A stretch of 58,912 nucleotides of DNA. Origin: Achromobacter ruhlandii (GTDB taxonomy: Bacteria > Pseudomonadota > Gammaproteobacteria > Burkholderiales > Burkholderiaceae_B). Shown here in pieces: positions 41,102 to 51,225 of this stretch; position 1 is the first letter of the stretch; each line of letters starts with the position of its first letter. The notes under the pieces are model-generated. The model was not told the DNA's origin. It searched no databases and saw only the letters and a list, made by a program, of their open reading frames with translations. The stretch spans positions 1-58,912 of the forward strand of contig NZ_CADIJL010000035.1 in the NCBI RefSeq assembly GCF_902859695.1. The letters are read 5' to 3'. The position numbers and the translations under genes are program-made.

Positions 41102-42730
41102 TCACATACCCAGGCCGGCCGCTTCCCGTGAAGGCGGCGCGGCCGCGGCGGCCGTCGCTTCAGCCGCCTCCGCCACGCCCTCGCTGTCGGCCGGAACAAT
41201 AGGCTCGGGGTCACGCGCCACGGCTTGCAGCGCATGCAGGACGCCATGTTCGCGCAGGGTCTCCAACTGCGCCGCCAGCGCCGCGACGAACACCGGTTTC
41301 TCGCCCAGGTCGCCGAACACGGGGCGATAGCCGGCCAGCACCAGGGCGCGGCGATGGGCCGCCTGCTTGGGCGCCGCCGCCCGCGCCGCCACATCGGCAC
41401 GCGCCAACAGTCTGGCCAGGGGCGCGGCCAGCGGATCCTCGATCGGATAGCGCGCGCCGTTTTCGTCTTCGCCCCGCAGATAGTGCAGCCAAGCCGCCAC
41501 CGTCAGCGCCAGGCGACGAATATCGTCGCCGCCGCGCAGGCGGTCGCGGATGGTGGCCAGCAGGCGCGGGGGCAGCTTGTGCGAACTGTCCATCGCCACC
41601 TGCCACGTCGGATGCGGCAGCGCCGCGTTGTCGACGCGCGCCAGGAAGCGCTGGCGGTAGCCTTCCAGGCCGGCATCCGGGATGCCCTTGAGCGTGGGCG
41701 CGATCTCGTGGCGCATCAGGTCGTCCACGAAGCCGCGCAACGCCGGCACCGCGGCCGCCTCATGCATGGTGGCCGCGCCCAGCAACGTCCCAAGGCAGGC
41801 CAGCGCCGAATGCGGGCCGTTGACCATGCGCAGCTTCAGCCGCTCATAGGGCGCGGCGTTGGCCACGAAGGTCACGCCCGCGGCTTCCCAGGCGGGGCGT
41901 CCGGCCGCGAACTTGTCTTCGATGACCCAGTTCAGGTAGGGCTCGGCCACCACCGGCCAGGCGTCTTCCACGCCCAGGCGCTGCGTGATGCGCGCGCGGT
42001 CTTCGTCGCGGGTGGCCGGCACGGTGCGGTCGACCATGGAATTGGGAAAGGTGCAATGCGCATCGATCCAGCCGGTCAGCGCCACGTCCAGCCGCAGCGC
42101 AAAGGCCAGCACCAGGCTGCGCAGCGTGTCGCCATTGGCCTGCAGGTTGTCGCAGGACAGCAGTGTCAAGGGCGGCAGGCCGCGCTCGCGGCGCAGCGCC
42201 AGGCCATGCACCAGCATGCCAATGGCGCTGCGCGGGCGCACCGGGTTCTCCAGATCGTGCAGGATGTCCGGGTCGTCCCAGCGCAGGTGGCCAGTGGCCG
42301 GTTCGTGGCAGTAGCCCTTCTCGGTGATGGTCAGGCTGACGATGCGCGTCTGCGGATAGGCGATGCGCTCGAGCACCGCTTGCGGATCCTCCTGGGCCAC
42401 CATCACGCGTAGCACCGACCCGACCACGCGCAGGGATTCCCGCGCGCTGCCTGCCTCGTCGCCGTCGCGCAGCGACAGGGTGTACAGGCCATCCTGGGGC
42501 GTCAGCGCATCGCGCGTGGCCGGACTGCGCAGCGACACCCCCAGGATGCCCCAGGTCAGATCCTGGCTGGCGGCCATGGCCAGGTCGGTGGCCAACGCCT
42601 GGTGCGCGCGATGGAAGGCGCCCAGCCCCAGATGCACGATACCCGGCGTCAATCGGCCGCGGTCATAGGCGGGTTTCTCCACGTCTGCGGGCAGGCGCGA
42701 CAAGGACTCCGTATTCAAGCGTTCGAGCAT
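41102..42730 (-). CDS. Mannitol dehydrogenase family oxidoreductase
   Basis: A 542-residue long-chain dehydrogenase of the mannitol-2-dehydrogenase/fructuronate reductase family. The N-terminal NAD domain has GIVHLGLGAFHRAHQA; then LSCDNLQANG and the catalytic KLRMVNGPH block. The last 45 residues are an Ala-rich tail without family counterpart. The start at 42730 matches the family's MLERLN-type beginning; the open frame reaches 42808. Polyol substrate (mannitol, arabitol or another) cannot be told; no sugar transporter is adjacent. Confidence 0.88.
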   Translation of the reverse strand: MLERLNTESLSRLPADVEKPAYDRGRLTPGIVHLGLGAFHRAHQALATDLAMAASQDLTWGILGVSLRSPATRDALTPQDGLYTLSLRDGDEAGSARESLRVVGSVLRVMVAQEDPQAVLERIAYPQTRIVSLTITEKGYCHEPATGHLRWDDPDILHDLENPVRPRSAIGMLVHGLALRRERGLPPLTLLSCDNLQANGDTLRSLVLAFALRLDVALTGWIDAHCTFPNSMVDRTVPATRDEDRARITQRLGVEDAWPVVAEPYLNWVIEDKFAAGRPAWEAAGVTFVANAAPYERLKLRMVNGPHSALACLGTLLGAATMHEAAAVPALRGFVDDLMRHEIAPTLKGIPDAGLEGYRQRFLARVDNAALPHPTWQVAMDSSHKLPPRLLATIRDRLRGGDDIRRLALTVAAWLHYLRGEDENGARYPIEDPLAAPLARLLARADVAARAAAPKQAAHRRALVLAGYRPVFGDLGEKPVFVAALAAQLETLREHGVLHALQAVARDPEPIVPADSEGVAEAAEATAAAAAPPSREAAGLGM

Positions 42731-42998
42731 GGATTGCTGTGTCTCAGAGCGCCGTGATGCATCCGCCCCGAGACGGGCGCAGAGGCGCGTTGGTAGGGAA
42801 TTGCACACGGCGGGCGTGGGCGAAAGCCAACGCCGCGAAGCCGCGCGCCGCCAGGGTATCGCATGGCCGCGACGAAGGCAAAAAGTAACTTAGTATTACC
42901 GGCAGAACCTGGCGCATGCTTGACCTGCCTCATGTCGCATCACGCCGGCAATCCATATCTGTTAAAAAGCCGCCACACCCGGCCTTATTACGCTTCCC

Positions 42999-43397
42999 AT
43001 GTCGACCAATCCGCACCACTCGCCCTACAAAAGCACCGGCGGCCTGCGCCGCATCCTGAACGCGCTGCGCTATTCGCTGCAGGGCCTGCAGGCCGCCATC
43101 AAGTATGAGGCCGCCTTCCGCCAGGAACTGGCGCTGGCCGTGCTGCTGATCCCGGCCGCGTTCTTCCTGGGGCGCACCACGGTCGAGGTGTTTTTCCTGA
43201 TCGGCACCGTGGTGCTGGTGCTGGCGGTGGAACTGCTGAATTCGGCGGTCGAGGCGCTGGCCGACGCGCTGTCGGTCGACACCCATCCGCTGCTGGGCCG
43301 GGCCAAGGACCTGGGCAGCGCCGCCGTCATGCTGCTGCTGCTGTTCACCGTGGCGGTCTGGGTGGGCGTGGCCGTCAGTCGCTTCGTGATGCACTGA
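42999..43397 (+). CDS. dgkA: Diacylglycerol kinase
   Basis: A 132-residue integral membrane kinase with three hydrophobic helices. The active-site helix reads AVELLNSAVEALAD, the family ExxNTAIE motif with small changes; AAIKYEAAFRQEL has the first conserved Glu/Arg. It phosphorylates diacylglycerol formed when periplasmic glucans receive phosphoglycerol and in lipid turnover. First gene of a likely run with the NADH dehydrogenase gene (53 bases) and pyrF. The 268-base gap before it shows no clear signal. Confidence 0.94.
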   Translation: MSTNPHHSPYKSTGGLRRILNALRYSLQGLQAAIKYEAAFRQELALAVLLIPAAFFLGRTTVEVFFLIGTVVLVLAVELLNSAVEALADALSVDTHPLLGRAKDLGSAAVMLLLLFTVAVWVGVAVSRFVMH

Positions 43398-43450
43398 ATC
43401 CCGGCGCGAGGCTTGCCCGTCCAGGGGCCCGCGCCTCTATACTGGGAGCC

Positions 43451-44770
43451 ATGATGCCCAATTCGACGCCAGCCACCTCGGAACGTATCGTCATCGTCGG
43501 CGGGGGTGCCGGCGGCCTTGAACTGGCCGCCAAGCTCGGCCGCATCCACGGCCGCCAGCACGTCACCCTGGTCGACAGCCGGCCGTTCCACATCTGGAAG
43601 CCGTCGCTGCATGAAGCGGCGGCGGGCACGTTGGACATCCACCAGGAAGGCCTGTCCTACCTGATGCTGGCCCACCTGAACGGGTTTTCCTTCGCGCAGG
43701 GCCAACTGGTCGGCGTCGACCGCGAGCGCCGCCAAGTCACCGTGGACGCCGTGGCCGACAGCCAGGGCCAGGAAGTGCTGCCGCGCCGCGAACTGGCCTA
43801 CGACACGCTGGTGCTGGCGCTGGGCAGCACCTCCAACTTCTTCAATACCCCGGGCGCGGCCGAGCACGCCGTCACGCTCGACACCACCGAGAACGCCGAG
43901 CAGTTCCGCCTGACCATGCTCAAGGCCATGGCGCTGGTCGACCAGGCCAAGGTGCGCGATCCATCGGCGCGGCTGGACCTGGTGATCGTCGGCGGCGGCG
44001 CCACCGGCGTCGAGCTGGCGGTGGAACTGGTCGAGGCCAGCCACGTGGTCAGCGCCTACGGCCTGCCGAATTTCCGCGCCGAGCGCGATCTGGCGATCAC
44101 GCTGGTCGAGGGCGCGCCGCGCATCCTGTCGGCCCTGCCCGAAAAAATCTCCACCGCCGCCACCGCACGCCTGACCGAACTCGGCATCCGCGTCGAAACC
44201 GCCTGCCGGGTCTCGGAAGTCACGGCCGATTCGGTCAAGACCGCCGACGGCCGCGAATTCCCCGCGCGGCTGTGCATGTGGGCCGCCGGCATCAAGGGCC
44301 CGGCCCTGCTGGCCGAGCTGGACCTGCCGCTGAACAAGCTGGGCCAGGTCGAGGTCAACGAACGGCTCGAAACCACCGATCCGCACATCCTGGCCCTGGG
44401 CGACTGCTGCGCCGCGCCCTGGCGCGACGGCCGCACCGTGCCGGCGCGCGCCCAGGCCGCGCACCAGCAGGCCGACTACCTGTGCAAGAAGCTCACCGCG
44501 CGCCTGCGCCGCGCGGCCGAGCCCACCGCCCCCTATGTCTACGAGGACCACGGCTCGCTGGTCTCGCTGGGCCAGGACGCCGGCGTGGGCAGCCTGATGG
44601 GCAAGCTGGCCGGACGGGGACTGTTCGTAAGCGGTACACTGGCGCGCCTGATGTACATGAGCCTGCACCTGATGCACCACAAAGCGGTGCTGGGCATCTC
44701 ACGCACCGCCTCCCTGGCCCTGGCCCGCCTGCTCATGCGGCGCACGCGCCCCCGGGTCAAACTGCACTGA
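43451..44770 (+). CDS. ndh: Type II NADH dehydrogenase
   Basis: A 439-residue FAD protein with two dinucleotide folds: [16 protein letters not shown] at the start (FAD) and [17 protein letters not shown] near residue 180 (NADH), plus the HILALGDCC motif that ends the FAD site. The C-terminal 60 residues form the amphipathic membrane-binding part, with [16 protein letters not shown]. It passes electrons from NADH to quinone without pumping protons. Starts at the first of two ATGs (43451 or 43454). Confidence 0.9.
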   Translation: MMPNSTPATSERIVIVGGGAGGLELAAKLGRIHGRQHVTLVDSRPFHIWKPSLHEAAAGTLDIHQEGLSYLMLAHLNGFSFAQGQLVGVDRERRQVTVDAVADSQGQEVLPRRELAYDTLVLALGSTSNFFNTPGAAEHAVTLDTTENAEQFRLTMLKAMALVDQAKVRDPSARLDLVIVGGGATGVELAVELVEASHVVSAYGLPNFRAERDLAITLVEGAPRILSALPEKISTAATARLTELGIRVETACRVSEVTADSVKTADGREFPARLCMWAAGIKGPALLAELDLPLNKLGQVEVNERLETTDPHILALGDCCAAPWRDGRTVPARAQAAHQQADYLCKKLTARLRRAAEPTAPYVYEDHGSLVSLGQDAGVGSLMGKLAGRGLFVSGTLARLMYMSLHLMHHKAVLGISRTASLALARLLMRRTRPRVKLH

Positions 44771-44778
44771 ACTCCCCC

Positions 44779-45597
44779 ATGAATTTCCTCCAAAGACTCG
44801 AACACGCCTGGACCACCAGCAACTCGCTCCTGCAAGTCGGGCTCGACCCCGACCCGCAGCGCTTTCCGCGCGAACTGCAGGGCAAGCCGGACGCGATCTT
44901 CCAGTTCTGCCGCGACATCGTCGACGCCACCGCGCCCTACGCCTGCAGCTTCAAGCCGCAGATCGCCTACTTCGCCGCGCACCGCGCCGAAGACCAGCTC
45001 GAAGCGCTGTGCCAGCACATCCGCGACAAGCACCCCGACCTGCCCATCGTGCTGGACGCCAAGCGCGGCGACATCGGCTCCACCGCCGAAAACTACGCCC
45101 GCGAAGCCTACGAGCGCTACCAGGCGCACGCGCTGACGGTCAGCCCGTACATGGGCCTGGACTCGGTCGAGCCTTACCTGGCCTGGCGCGACCGCGGCGT
45201 GATCGTGCTGTGCCGCACCTCCAACCCCGGCGGGTCGGACCTGCAGTTCCTCAAAATGGATAACGGCGAGCCCCTGTACCTGCACGTGGCGGGGCTGGTG
45301 GCCGACAAATGGAATGCCAACGGCCAGTGCGGCCTGGTGGTGGGCGCGACCTTCCCGAACGAGCTGGCCGCGGTGCGCCAGCGCATCGGCGACGCGGTGC
45401 CGCTGCTGGTGCCGGGCATCGGCGCCCAGGGCGGCGACATCACCGCCACGGTCAACGCCGGCGCCAACGCCGCGCGCAACGGCATGATGATCAACTCGTC
45501 GCGCGCCATCATCTACGCCAGCGGCGGCGATGACTGGCGCCAGGCCGCCGGCGAGGCCGCGCGCGGCCTGCGCGACGCGATCAACGCGGTGCGCTGA
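44779..45597 (+). CDS. pyrF: Orotidine 5'-phosphate decarboxylase
   Basis: A 272-residue enzyme of the longer type 2 family. The catalytic tetrad lies in [28 protein letters not shown] and [11 protein letters not shown] bind phosphate and orotate. It makes UMP, the last step of pyrimidine synthesis. The ATG at 44779 is 8 bases after the ndh stop. Confidence 0.97.
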   Translation: MNFLQRLEHAWTTSNSLLQVGLDPDPQRFPRELQGKPDAIFQFCRDIVDATAPYACSFKPQIAYFAAHRAEDQLEALCQHIRDKHPDLPIVLDAKRGDIGSTAENYAREAYERYQAHALTVSPYMGLDSVEPYLAWRDRGVIVLCRTSNPGGSDLQFLKMDNGEPLYLHVAGLVADKWNANGQCGLVVGATFPNELAAVRQRIGDAVPLLVPGIGAQGGDITATVNAGANAARNGMMINSSRAIIYASGGDDWRQAAGEAARGLRDAINAVR

Positions 45598-45666
45598 GCG
45601 GCGCTCGCGGGGGCCAGGCGGCTCCCGCGGTATCCCTGGACCGCGCCATTGCGCGCGCGCTCTTCC

Positions 45667-46233
45667 TCAACGCCGGTTGACCGGCGCCCCCAGCAGTTCC
45701 AGCACCCCGCGCAGCGCGAATTCGACCGCCTGCTGGCGCACCTGGGCACGGTCGCCGCTGAACACATGGGTGACGGCGCGACTGCTGATGCCGTCGCCGA
45801 CCCGCTGCGCGAAGCCGAAACACACCATGCCCACCGGCTTGCCCGGCGTGGCGCCGCCCGGACCGGCGATGCCGGTGGTGGACACCGCCACCTGCGCCGC
45901 CGGCGATGCCAGCAGCACGCCGTTGGCCATCTCCAGCGCCACCGGCTCGCTGACCGCGCCGAAGTGATGCAAGGCGTCCGGCGACACATCCAGTTCGCTG
46001 ACCTTGGCGTCGTTGCTGTAGGTGACGAAGCCACGGTCGAACCACTCGCTGGATCCGGCCACCGCCGTCACGGCGCCCGCCAACAGCCCGCCGGTGCAGG
46101 ATTCGGCGGTGCCCAGCACTAACCCCAGGCGCCGCAGCGTGTCGCCCAGCCGCTCGGCCAGCCCGTATACGGTGGCCTGCGCCAGTTGTTCAGCCGACAG
46201 ATTGGACCGCGGGTTTTCGTGTTGCTGGTTCAT
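45667..46233 (-). CDS. pncC: Nicotinamide-nucleotide amidase (CinA C-terminal type)
   Basis: A 188-residue stand-alone CinA_C domain: GTAESCTGGLLAGAVTAVAG with the catalytic Ser, WFDRGFVTYSN and GIAGPGGATPGKPVGMV. It hydrolyses NMN to nicotinate mononucleotide in pyridine-nucleotide recycling. The ATG at 46233 overlaps the pgpA stop by 4 bases. Converges on pyrF without a clear terminator in the 69-base gap. Confidence 0.95.
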   Translation of the reverse strand: MNQQHENPRSNLSAEQLAQATVYGLAERLGDTLRRLGLVLGTAESCTGGLLAGAVTAVAGSSEWFDRGFVTYSNDAKVSELDVSPDALHHFGAVSEPVALEMANGVLLASPAAQVAVSTTGIAGPGGATPGKPVGMVCFGFAQRVGDGISSRAVTHVFSGDRAQVRQQAVEFALRGVLELLGAPVNRR

Positions 46234-46766
46234 CCCAAGACTCCTGTGCGCACGGCCAGCGCCATGATCAGCAAGGCGTATCCGGCCGCGACGATATCGT
46301 CCCACATTACCCCGAAACCGCCCTTCAGGCGGGCATCGAAGAACTTGATGGGCGGCGGCTTGACGATGTCGAACGTGCGGAACAGCACGAACGCCAGCGC
46401 CTGCGACAACCAGCCGGCCGGCGTCAGCCACAGCACCAGCCAGAACGCCACCATCTCGTCCCACACCATTCCGACATGATCGGGCTGCTGGAGTTCGCGG
46501 CCGACGCGGTCGCAGGCCCAGCAGCCGTACAGGAAGGCCAGCGCCAGGAAGATGCCGATGGCCAGGTCCGACGCGGCCGGCGCGGCGGCGACCCAGATGA
46601 GCCAGGCCAGCAGCGTGCCCCAGGTGCCCGAGGCGGGGCGGATCAGGCCGCTGCCGAAACCGAAGGCGATCAGGCGGCCCGGATCGCGGCACACCCAGGA
46701 CAGCGCGGGATAGACCGCGCGCGAGCGTTCGCGCATGGACGGGGAATGAGGGGAAGAGGACGACAT
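46230..46766 (-). CDS. pgpA: Phosphatidylglycerophosphatase A
   Basis: A 178-residue membrane phosphatase with about four hydrophobic segments. Motifs: FGFGSGLIRPASGTWGTL, VWDEMVAFW and FDIVKPPPI, as in PgpA. It dephosphorylates phosphatidylglycerol phosphate. Overlaps pncC by 4 bases and follows thiL by 115 bases, the usual order in this group. Confidence 0.96.
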   Translation of the reverse strand: MSSSSPHSPSMRERSRAVYPALSWVCRDPGRLIAFGFGSGLIRPASGTWGTLLAWLIWVAAAPAASDLAIGIFLALAFLYGCWACDRVGRELQQPDHVGMVWDEMVAFWLVLWLTPAGWLSQALAFVLFRTFDIVKPPPIKFFDARLKGGFGVMWDDIVAAGYALLIMALAVRTGVLG

Positions 46767-46881
46767 GGATAAGGGCCCGGGAGTGGCGGGGATAAGGCCG
46801 ATGGGAAGGATGGCGTTCAGGAAACAACCGTGGCAGCGATTGTGACAGGGTTTGCCTGCGTCCGGCGCAAGGCCGGCGCTC

Positions 46882-47847
46882 TCAGACCGAGGGAAAGTGA
46901 TCGAAGCCGGCGGGCAATCGTGCCAACGGCTGCCCGGCGGCGTCCCGCAGCACCAATCCCGGCTCGGCCACGATATTGCCCACTTGCGTCACGCGGACGC
47001 CGGCCGCCTGCGCGGCCGCCCGCACGGCGTCGCGGCGGGCGGGCGGCGCGGTGAAGCAGAGTTGGTACACGTCGCCGCCGCCCAGCACCGCTTGGCGCAC
47101 GACGTCAGCGGGCATGCCGGCCAGCACGGCGGCCACGGGCATGCGGTCTTCATGCAGCAACGCCCCCACCCGGCTGGCCGCCAGGATGTGGCCGAGGTCC
47201 TGCAACAATCCGTCGGAAATATCGATGGCGGCATGCGCGATGCCGCGCAACGCCAGGCCCAGCGCCACTTGCGGCTCGGGCCACTCCAGCGCGCCGCGGG
47301 TCGCGGCCAGCCGCGCCGCGTCGGCCGGATACTGCCCGTCGAGCAGGCGGTAGGCCACGTCGGCCGCGCCCAGTTCGCCGGACACCCAGATATCGTCATC
47401 CGCCCGCGCGCCGTCGCGGCGCAGCGCGGCGTCCGCCGGCACGGCGCCGAACACGGTCACGCTGATGGCCAGGTCATGGGCGCTGCGGGTGGTGTCGCCG
47501 CCGATCAACGGGCAGCCATGGACCTGCGCCAGCGCATGGAATCCCTCGGCAAACGCCGCCAGCCACGCCTCATCCAGCCGCGGCAGCGCCAGCCCCAGCA
47601 CGCAACCAATGGGCCGCGCGCCCATGGCGGCCAGGTCCGACAGGTTCACCGCCAGGGCCTTGTGCCCCAGCGCCTTCGGATCGACATCGGGAAAGAAATG
47701 CCGGCCTTCCAGCAGCAGATCCGTGCTGGTGGCCACCTGTTCGCCGGCCGGCACCGGAAACAACGCGCAGTCATCCCCCACGCCCAACAGCCCCGCCGGC
47801 GCGGCGCGCGTGAAATAGCGCGCGATCAGATCGAATTCGGACGCCAC
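46882..47847 (-). CDS. thiL: Thiamine-monophosphate kinase
   Basis: A 321-residue kinase: EFDLIARYFTRA at the start, GVGDDCALF, STDLLLEGRHFF, IGGDTTRS and AIDISDGLLQDLGH, the Mg-ATP residues of the ThiL/PurM fold. It makes thiamine diphosphate. GTG at 47847 is the best start, with GGAG 5 bases upstream and the expected N-terminus; the open frame to 47985 is not ThiL-like. Confidence 0.95.
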   Translation of the reverse strand: MASEFDLIARYFTRAAPAGLLGVGDDCALFPVPAGEQVATSTDLLLEGRHFFPDVDPKALGHKALAVNLSDLAAMGARPIGCVLGLALPRLDEAWLAAFAEGFHALAQVHGCPLIGGDTTRSAHDLAISVTVFGAVPADAALRRDGARADDDIWVSGELGAADVAYRLLDGQYPADAARLAATRGALEWPEPQVALGLALRGIAHAAIDISDGLLQDLGHILAASRVGALLHEDRMPVAAVLAGMPADVVRQAVLGGGDVYQLCFTAPPARRDAVRAAAQAAGVRVTQVGNIVAEPGLVLRDAAGQPLARLPAGFDHFPSV

Positions 47848-48042
47848 GACAACTCCGCAGTCCGGCGCAATGCGCCGGTATTGCCCCCCCGGCAGGAGCG
47901 ACGCTCCAAGGGAAGATTCGCGCCAAAGAGAGGCCCGCACCAAAGGAACGGAAAGGTAGCTCCGAAAGAAAGGAGACCGATCCAAAAAAAAGTGCCTCCC
48001 CAGACCCGGGCCGCGCGGATCCGGCTCCGCCGGTCCGCAGCG

Positions 48043-48082
48043 GCGCCCCCCTGGGGGGGAAGCGCGCAGCGCTTCGGGGGGG
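48043..48082. repeat. GC-rich palindromic intergenic element
   Basis: Two adjoining hairpins after nusB: a C-run/G-run pair (48045-48059) and GAAGCGC-GCA-GCGCTTC (48059-48075), ending in a run of seven Gs. From memory, elements of this shape are scattered between genes in many Burkholderiales. It may stop nusB transcripts; a run of eight Ts on the minus strand lies about 50 bases further on. The 238-base gap 47848-48085 shows nothing else. Confidence 0.6.
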
Positions 48083-48085
48083 TAT

Positions 48086-48577
48086 CTACTTCTTCATTTC
48101 ATGCGAGCGCACGTCCGCCGCCAGCTTGTCGAGCACGCCGTTGACGAACTTGAAGCCGTCGGTGCCGCCGAACGACTTGGCCAGTTCCACGGCTTCGTTG
48201 ATGGCGACCTTGTACGGCACTTCGACGTGATGGATCAGTTCGAAGCTGCCGATCAGCAGGATGCCATGCTCGACCGGCGACAGCTCGGCCAGCGGACGGT
48301 CGACGTAAGGCGTGAAACGCTCGCGCAGCGCGGGCGCTTCGCGCAGAACGCCATGCAGCAAGGTCTTGAACCACTGCGCGTCAGCCTCGGAGAAGTCCTC
48401 GGTGTCGCGCAGATGGGCGTCGATCTCGCCGGCGTCCTGCGTGCCTTCGCCGCCGCGCAGCAGCCACGCGTACACGCCCTGCAGCGCGAATTCGCGCGCA
48501 CGGCGGCGCGCGCTGCGGGCGTTGGCGCGGGCTTGCGCCGCGCTATCAGCGCTGGTCGTCGTCTTCTTCGTCGTCAA
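48086..48577 (-). CDS. nusB: Transcription antitermination factor NusB
   Basis: A 163-residue all-helical protein with the NusB core [36 protein letters not shown] and [24 protein letters not shown] (shown in parts). It binds boxA RNA with NusE. The frame opens with a TTG at 48577 inside the 3' end of ribH (32-base overlap), and no later start codon precedes the conserved core, so the two genes are coupled. Confidence 0.94.
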   Translation of the reverse strand: MTTKKTTTSADSAAQARANARSARRRAREFALQGVYAWLLRGGEGTQDAGEIDAHLRDTEDFSEADAQWFKTLLHGVLREAPALRERFTPYVDRPLAELSPVEHGILLIGSFELIHHVEVPYKVAINEAVELAKSFGGTDGFKFVNGVLDKLAADVRSHEMKK

Positions 48578-49076
48578 AATCTTCGTCCTCGTCTTCGTCG
48601 TCTTCGTCTTCTTCCTCGGGCTCCAGGGCCGCCACCAGGTTGGCCATTTCGACGGCCACCTGGGCGCAGTCGCGGCCCTTGCCGGCGGCGCGGGCTTGCG
48701 CCTGCTCGTCGGTGTCCACGGTCAGCACGCCGTTGGCGACCGGGATGCCGGTCTCGAGGGAGATGCGGGTGATAGCAGTGGCCATTTCATTGCTGACCAC
48801 TTCAAAGTGATAGGTCTCGCCGCGGATGACCGCGCCCAGCGCGATCAGGGCGTCGAACTCGAACGTCTCGGCCATGTGCGACAGGGCCACGCCCAGTTCC
48901 AGGGCGCCGGGCACGGTGGCGACCATCACGTCGCGCTCGTCCACGCCGAGTTCGGCCAGTTCCTTCAGGCACGCTTCGAGTTCGGCCTGGCCGATCTCTT
49001 CGTTGAAGCGGGCGCGTACGATGCCGATGTGCAGCCCTTCGCCGTTCAGGTCGGGGGTGAGGATGTAAGGGTTCAT
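48546..49076 (-). CDS. ribH: 6,7-dimethyl-8-ribityllumazine synthase with acidic tail
   Basis: A 176-residue enzyme that condenses dihydroxybutanone phosphate with the pyrimidine intermediate. Motifs: [20 protein letters not shown] and [14 protein letters not shown] with the catalytic His. The last 25 residues are almost only Asp and Glu ([15 protein letters not shown] and on), beyond the normal family end near residue 150. The tail's codons also encode the NusB N-terminus in another frame. Starts 10 bases after ribBX. Confidence 0.96.
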   Translation of the reverse strand: MNPYILTPDLNGEGLHIGIVRARFNEEIGQAELEACLKELAELGVDERDVMVATVPGALELGVALSHMAETFEFDALIALGAVIRGETYHFEVVSNEMATAITRISLETGIPVANGVLTVDTDEQAQARAAGKGRDCAQVAVEMANLVAALEPEEEDEDDEDEDEDFDDEEDDDQR

Positions 49077-49086
49077 GTGTCGGCCT

Positions 49087-50262
49087 TCAGTGTGTTGCGG
49101 GAGTGTTCGGAGGGTCGCAATCGTAACCCGTAATGGTGAGCGAGAAGCCCGCCATGCTGGGCATCTTGCGCGGCCGGGCCAGCAGCTTCATCTGGCCCAC
49201 GTTCAGGTCGCGCAGGATCTGGGCGCCGATGCCATAGGTGCGCAGGCCGAAACGGTCGGCGTTGGCGGGGTTGGCATTGGCCTTGGGGTCGCTCCAGCCG
49301 GCGATCTGCGCGAACAGGTGTTCGGTGGACGACTGGCAGTTCATCAGCACCAGCACGCCGGCCGGCGCCTGCGAAATGGCCTGCAGGGCCTGCGCCACGC
49401 CCCAGCTGTGCGGGCTGGCGCCGGTATCCAGCACGTCCAGCACCGAGGCCGGCTCGTGCACGCGCACCAGGGTCTCGACGTCTGGCGCCACGGTACCATG
49501 CACCAGCGCCAGGTGGGCCGAGCCGGTGGCGGCGTCTTCATAGGCCACGGCCTCGAAGGTGCCCCAGGCGGTCTGCATGCTGCGCTTGCCGACGCGCTTG
49601 ACGATGGATTCGTGCTCGCTGCGGTATTGGATCAGGTCGGCGATGGTGCCGATCTTCAGGCCGTGCTCGCGGGCGAACTGCACCAGGTCGGGCAGGCGCG
49701 CCATGGTGCCGTCCGGCTTGAGGATTTCGCAGATCACCGCGGCCGGGGTCAGGCCGGCCATGGCGGTCAGGTCACAGCCGGCCTCGGTGTGGCCGGCGCG
49801 CACCAGCACGCCGCCGGGCACGGCGCGCACCGGGAAGATGTGGCCGGGCTGGACCAGGTCGGACGGCTTGGCGTCGCGCGCCACCGCCACCTGGATGGTG
49901 CGGGCGCGGTCGGCGGCCGAAATGCCGGTCTCGACGCCTTCGGCGGCCTCGATCGACTGGGTGAAATTGGTGCCGTATCGCGTGCCATTGCGGGCCGCCA
50001 TCAGCGGCAGGTCCAGCTGGCGGCAGCGTTCTTCGGTCAGGGTCAGGCACACCAGGCCGCGGCCGTGGGTCACCATGAAGTTGATGGCCTCTGGCGTGAC
50101 GAACTCGGCGGCCATGACGAGGTCGCCTTCATTTTCGCGGTCTTCTTCGTCAACCAGGATGACGATGCGGCCGGCGCGCAGCTCGGCGATGATCTCGGCG
50201 ACCGAGGCAATATCGAAGGATTCCGGCTCGGAGCCGGGCAACGGGGACAACTGGACGGACAT
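49087..50262 (-). CDS. ribBX: Dihydroxybutanone phosphate synthase with degenerate GTP cyclohydrolase II domain
   Basis: A 391-residue fusion. The N-terminal RibB domain (about 1-215) is intact: [37 protein letters not shown]. The C-terminal half follows the RibA fold (residues 225-385), but where RibA has the three zinc cysteines (SECLTGDxxxSxRCDC) this one reads [20 protein letters not shown], so zinc binding and cyclohydrolase activity should be absent, as in RibBX proteins. A true ribA must exist elsewhere. Start at 50262 fits the family; the open frame runs to 50385. No FMN riboswitch was recognised upstream. Confidence 0.92.
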   Translation of the reverse strand: MSVQLSPLPGSEPESFDIASVAEIIAELRAGRIVILVDEEDRENEGDLVMAAEFVTPEAINFMVTHGRGLVCLTLTEERCRQLDLPLMAARNGTRYGTNFTQSIEAAEGVETGISAADRARTIQVAVARDAKPSDLVQPGHIFPVRAVPGGVLVRAGHTEAGCDLTAMAGLTPAAVICEILKPDGTMARLPDLVQFAREHGLKIGTIADLIQYRSEHESIVKRVGKRSMQTAWGTFEAVAYEDAATGSAHLALVHGTVAPDVETLVRVHEPASVLDVLDTGASPHSWGVAQALQAISQAPAGVLVLMNCQSSTEHLFAQIAGWSDPKANANPANADRFGLRTYGIGAQILRDLNVGQMKLLARPRKMPSMAGFSLTITGYDCDPPNTPATH

Positions 50263-50408
50263 GGCGGGCACGCAAACCAGGCGGGAAAGCCCGGATTTTA
50301 CCGCCCCCGGCGCCATATCCCCTACCGGCCCGCGCCGCCCCCGCCCAAACAGGGCCATCCGGTTAAACTTTCGGCCGGAGAACACCCCATAAAACCAAGG
50401 AAAACGCC

Positions 50409-51215
50409 ATGCAAGCCCTTGCGGCCATGCCTTTGACCGTCGCGGCGGGGATCCGCGTCGTGCTCACCGACATCGACGACACCCTGACCACCGAAGGCCG
50501 GCTGCCCGCCGACGCCTACGCCGCCCTGGAACGCCTGGAACAGGCCGGCATCCAGGTGGTGCCGATCACCGGCCGCCCGGCCGGCTGGTGCGACCACATC
50601 GCCCGCATGTGGCCGGTGCGCGCGGTGGTCGGCGAGAACGGCGCGTTCTACTACGCCTACGACCGCCAGGCGCGCCGCATGGTCACGCACTACTGGACCG
50701 ACGCGGCCTCGCGCCAGGCCAGCCGCAAAAAGCTCGACGCGATCCGCGACCGGGTGCTGGCCGAGGTGCCCGGCGCCGCCGTGGCCAGCGACCAGGACTA
50801 CCGCGTGGCCGACCTGGCCATCGACTTCTGCGAGGACGTGCCGCCCCTGCCCGAGGCCGACATCGGCCGCATCGTGCGCATCTTCGAAGACGCCGGCGCC
50901 CAGGCCAAGGTCAGCTCGATCCACGTCAACGGCTGGTTCGGCGACTACGACAAGCTGACCATGACGCGCACCCTGTTCCAGCGCGAATTCGGCATCGACG
51001 TGGCCAGCGCGCTCGACAGCACCCTGTTCATCGGCGACTCGCCCAACGACGAACCGATGTTCGCCTACTTCCCCGTCTCGGTCGGCGTGGCCAACATCCA
51101 GTCGCAACTGCACCGCCTGACGCACCGCCCCGCCTACGTGGCCGCGTTCCACGGCGGCGCCGGCTTCACCGAGATGGCCGACCGCCTGCTGGCCGCCCGC
51201 GCCGTCACCGCCTGA
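50409..51215 (+). CDS. HAD-superfamily phosphatase (type IIB)
   Basis: A 268-residue Cof/sucrose-phosphatase-type hydrolase. Motif I LTDIDDTLT with the nucleophilic Asp, motif II PITGRPAGW, a cap domain around residues 90-190, and motif IV FIGDSPNDEPMF. Substrate unknown. It precedes an IclR regulator by 10 bases and a phosphonate-type importer by 1 kb, so it may act on the imported phosphorylated compound; this is inference. Confidence 0.87.
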   Translation: MQALAAMPLTVAAGIRVVLTDIDDTLTTEGRLPADAYAALERLEQAGIQVVPITGRPAGWCDHIARMWPVRAVVGENGAFYYAYDRQARRMVTHYWTDAASRQASRKKLDAIRDRVLAEVPGAAVASDQDYRVADLAIDFCEDVPPLPEADIGRIVRIFEDAGAQAKVSSIHVNGWFGDYDKLTMTRTLFQREFGIDVASALDSTLFIGDSPNDEPMFAYFPVSVGVANIQSQLHRLTHRPAYVAAFHGGAGFTEMADRLLAARAVTA

Positions 51216-51225
51216 GGCTCCCACC

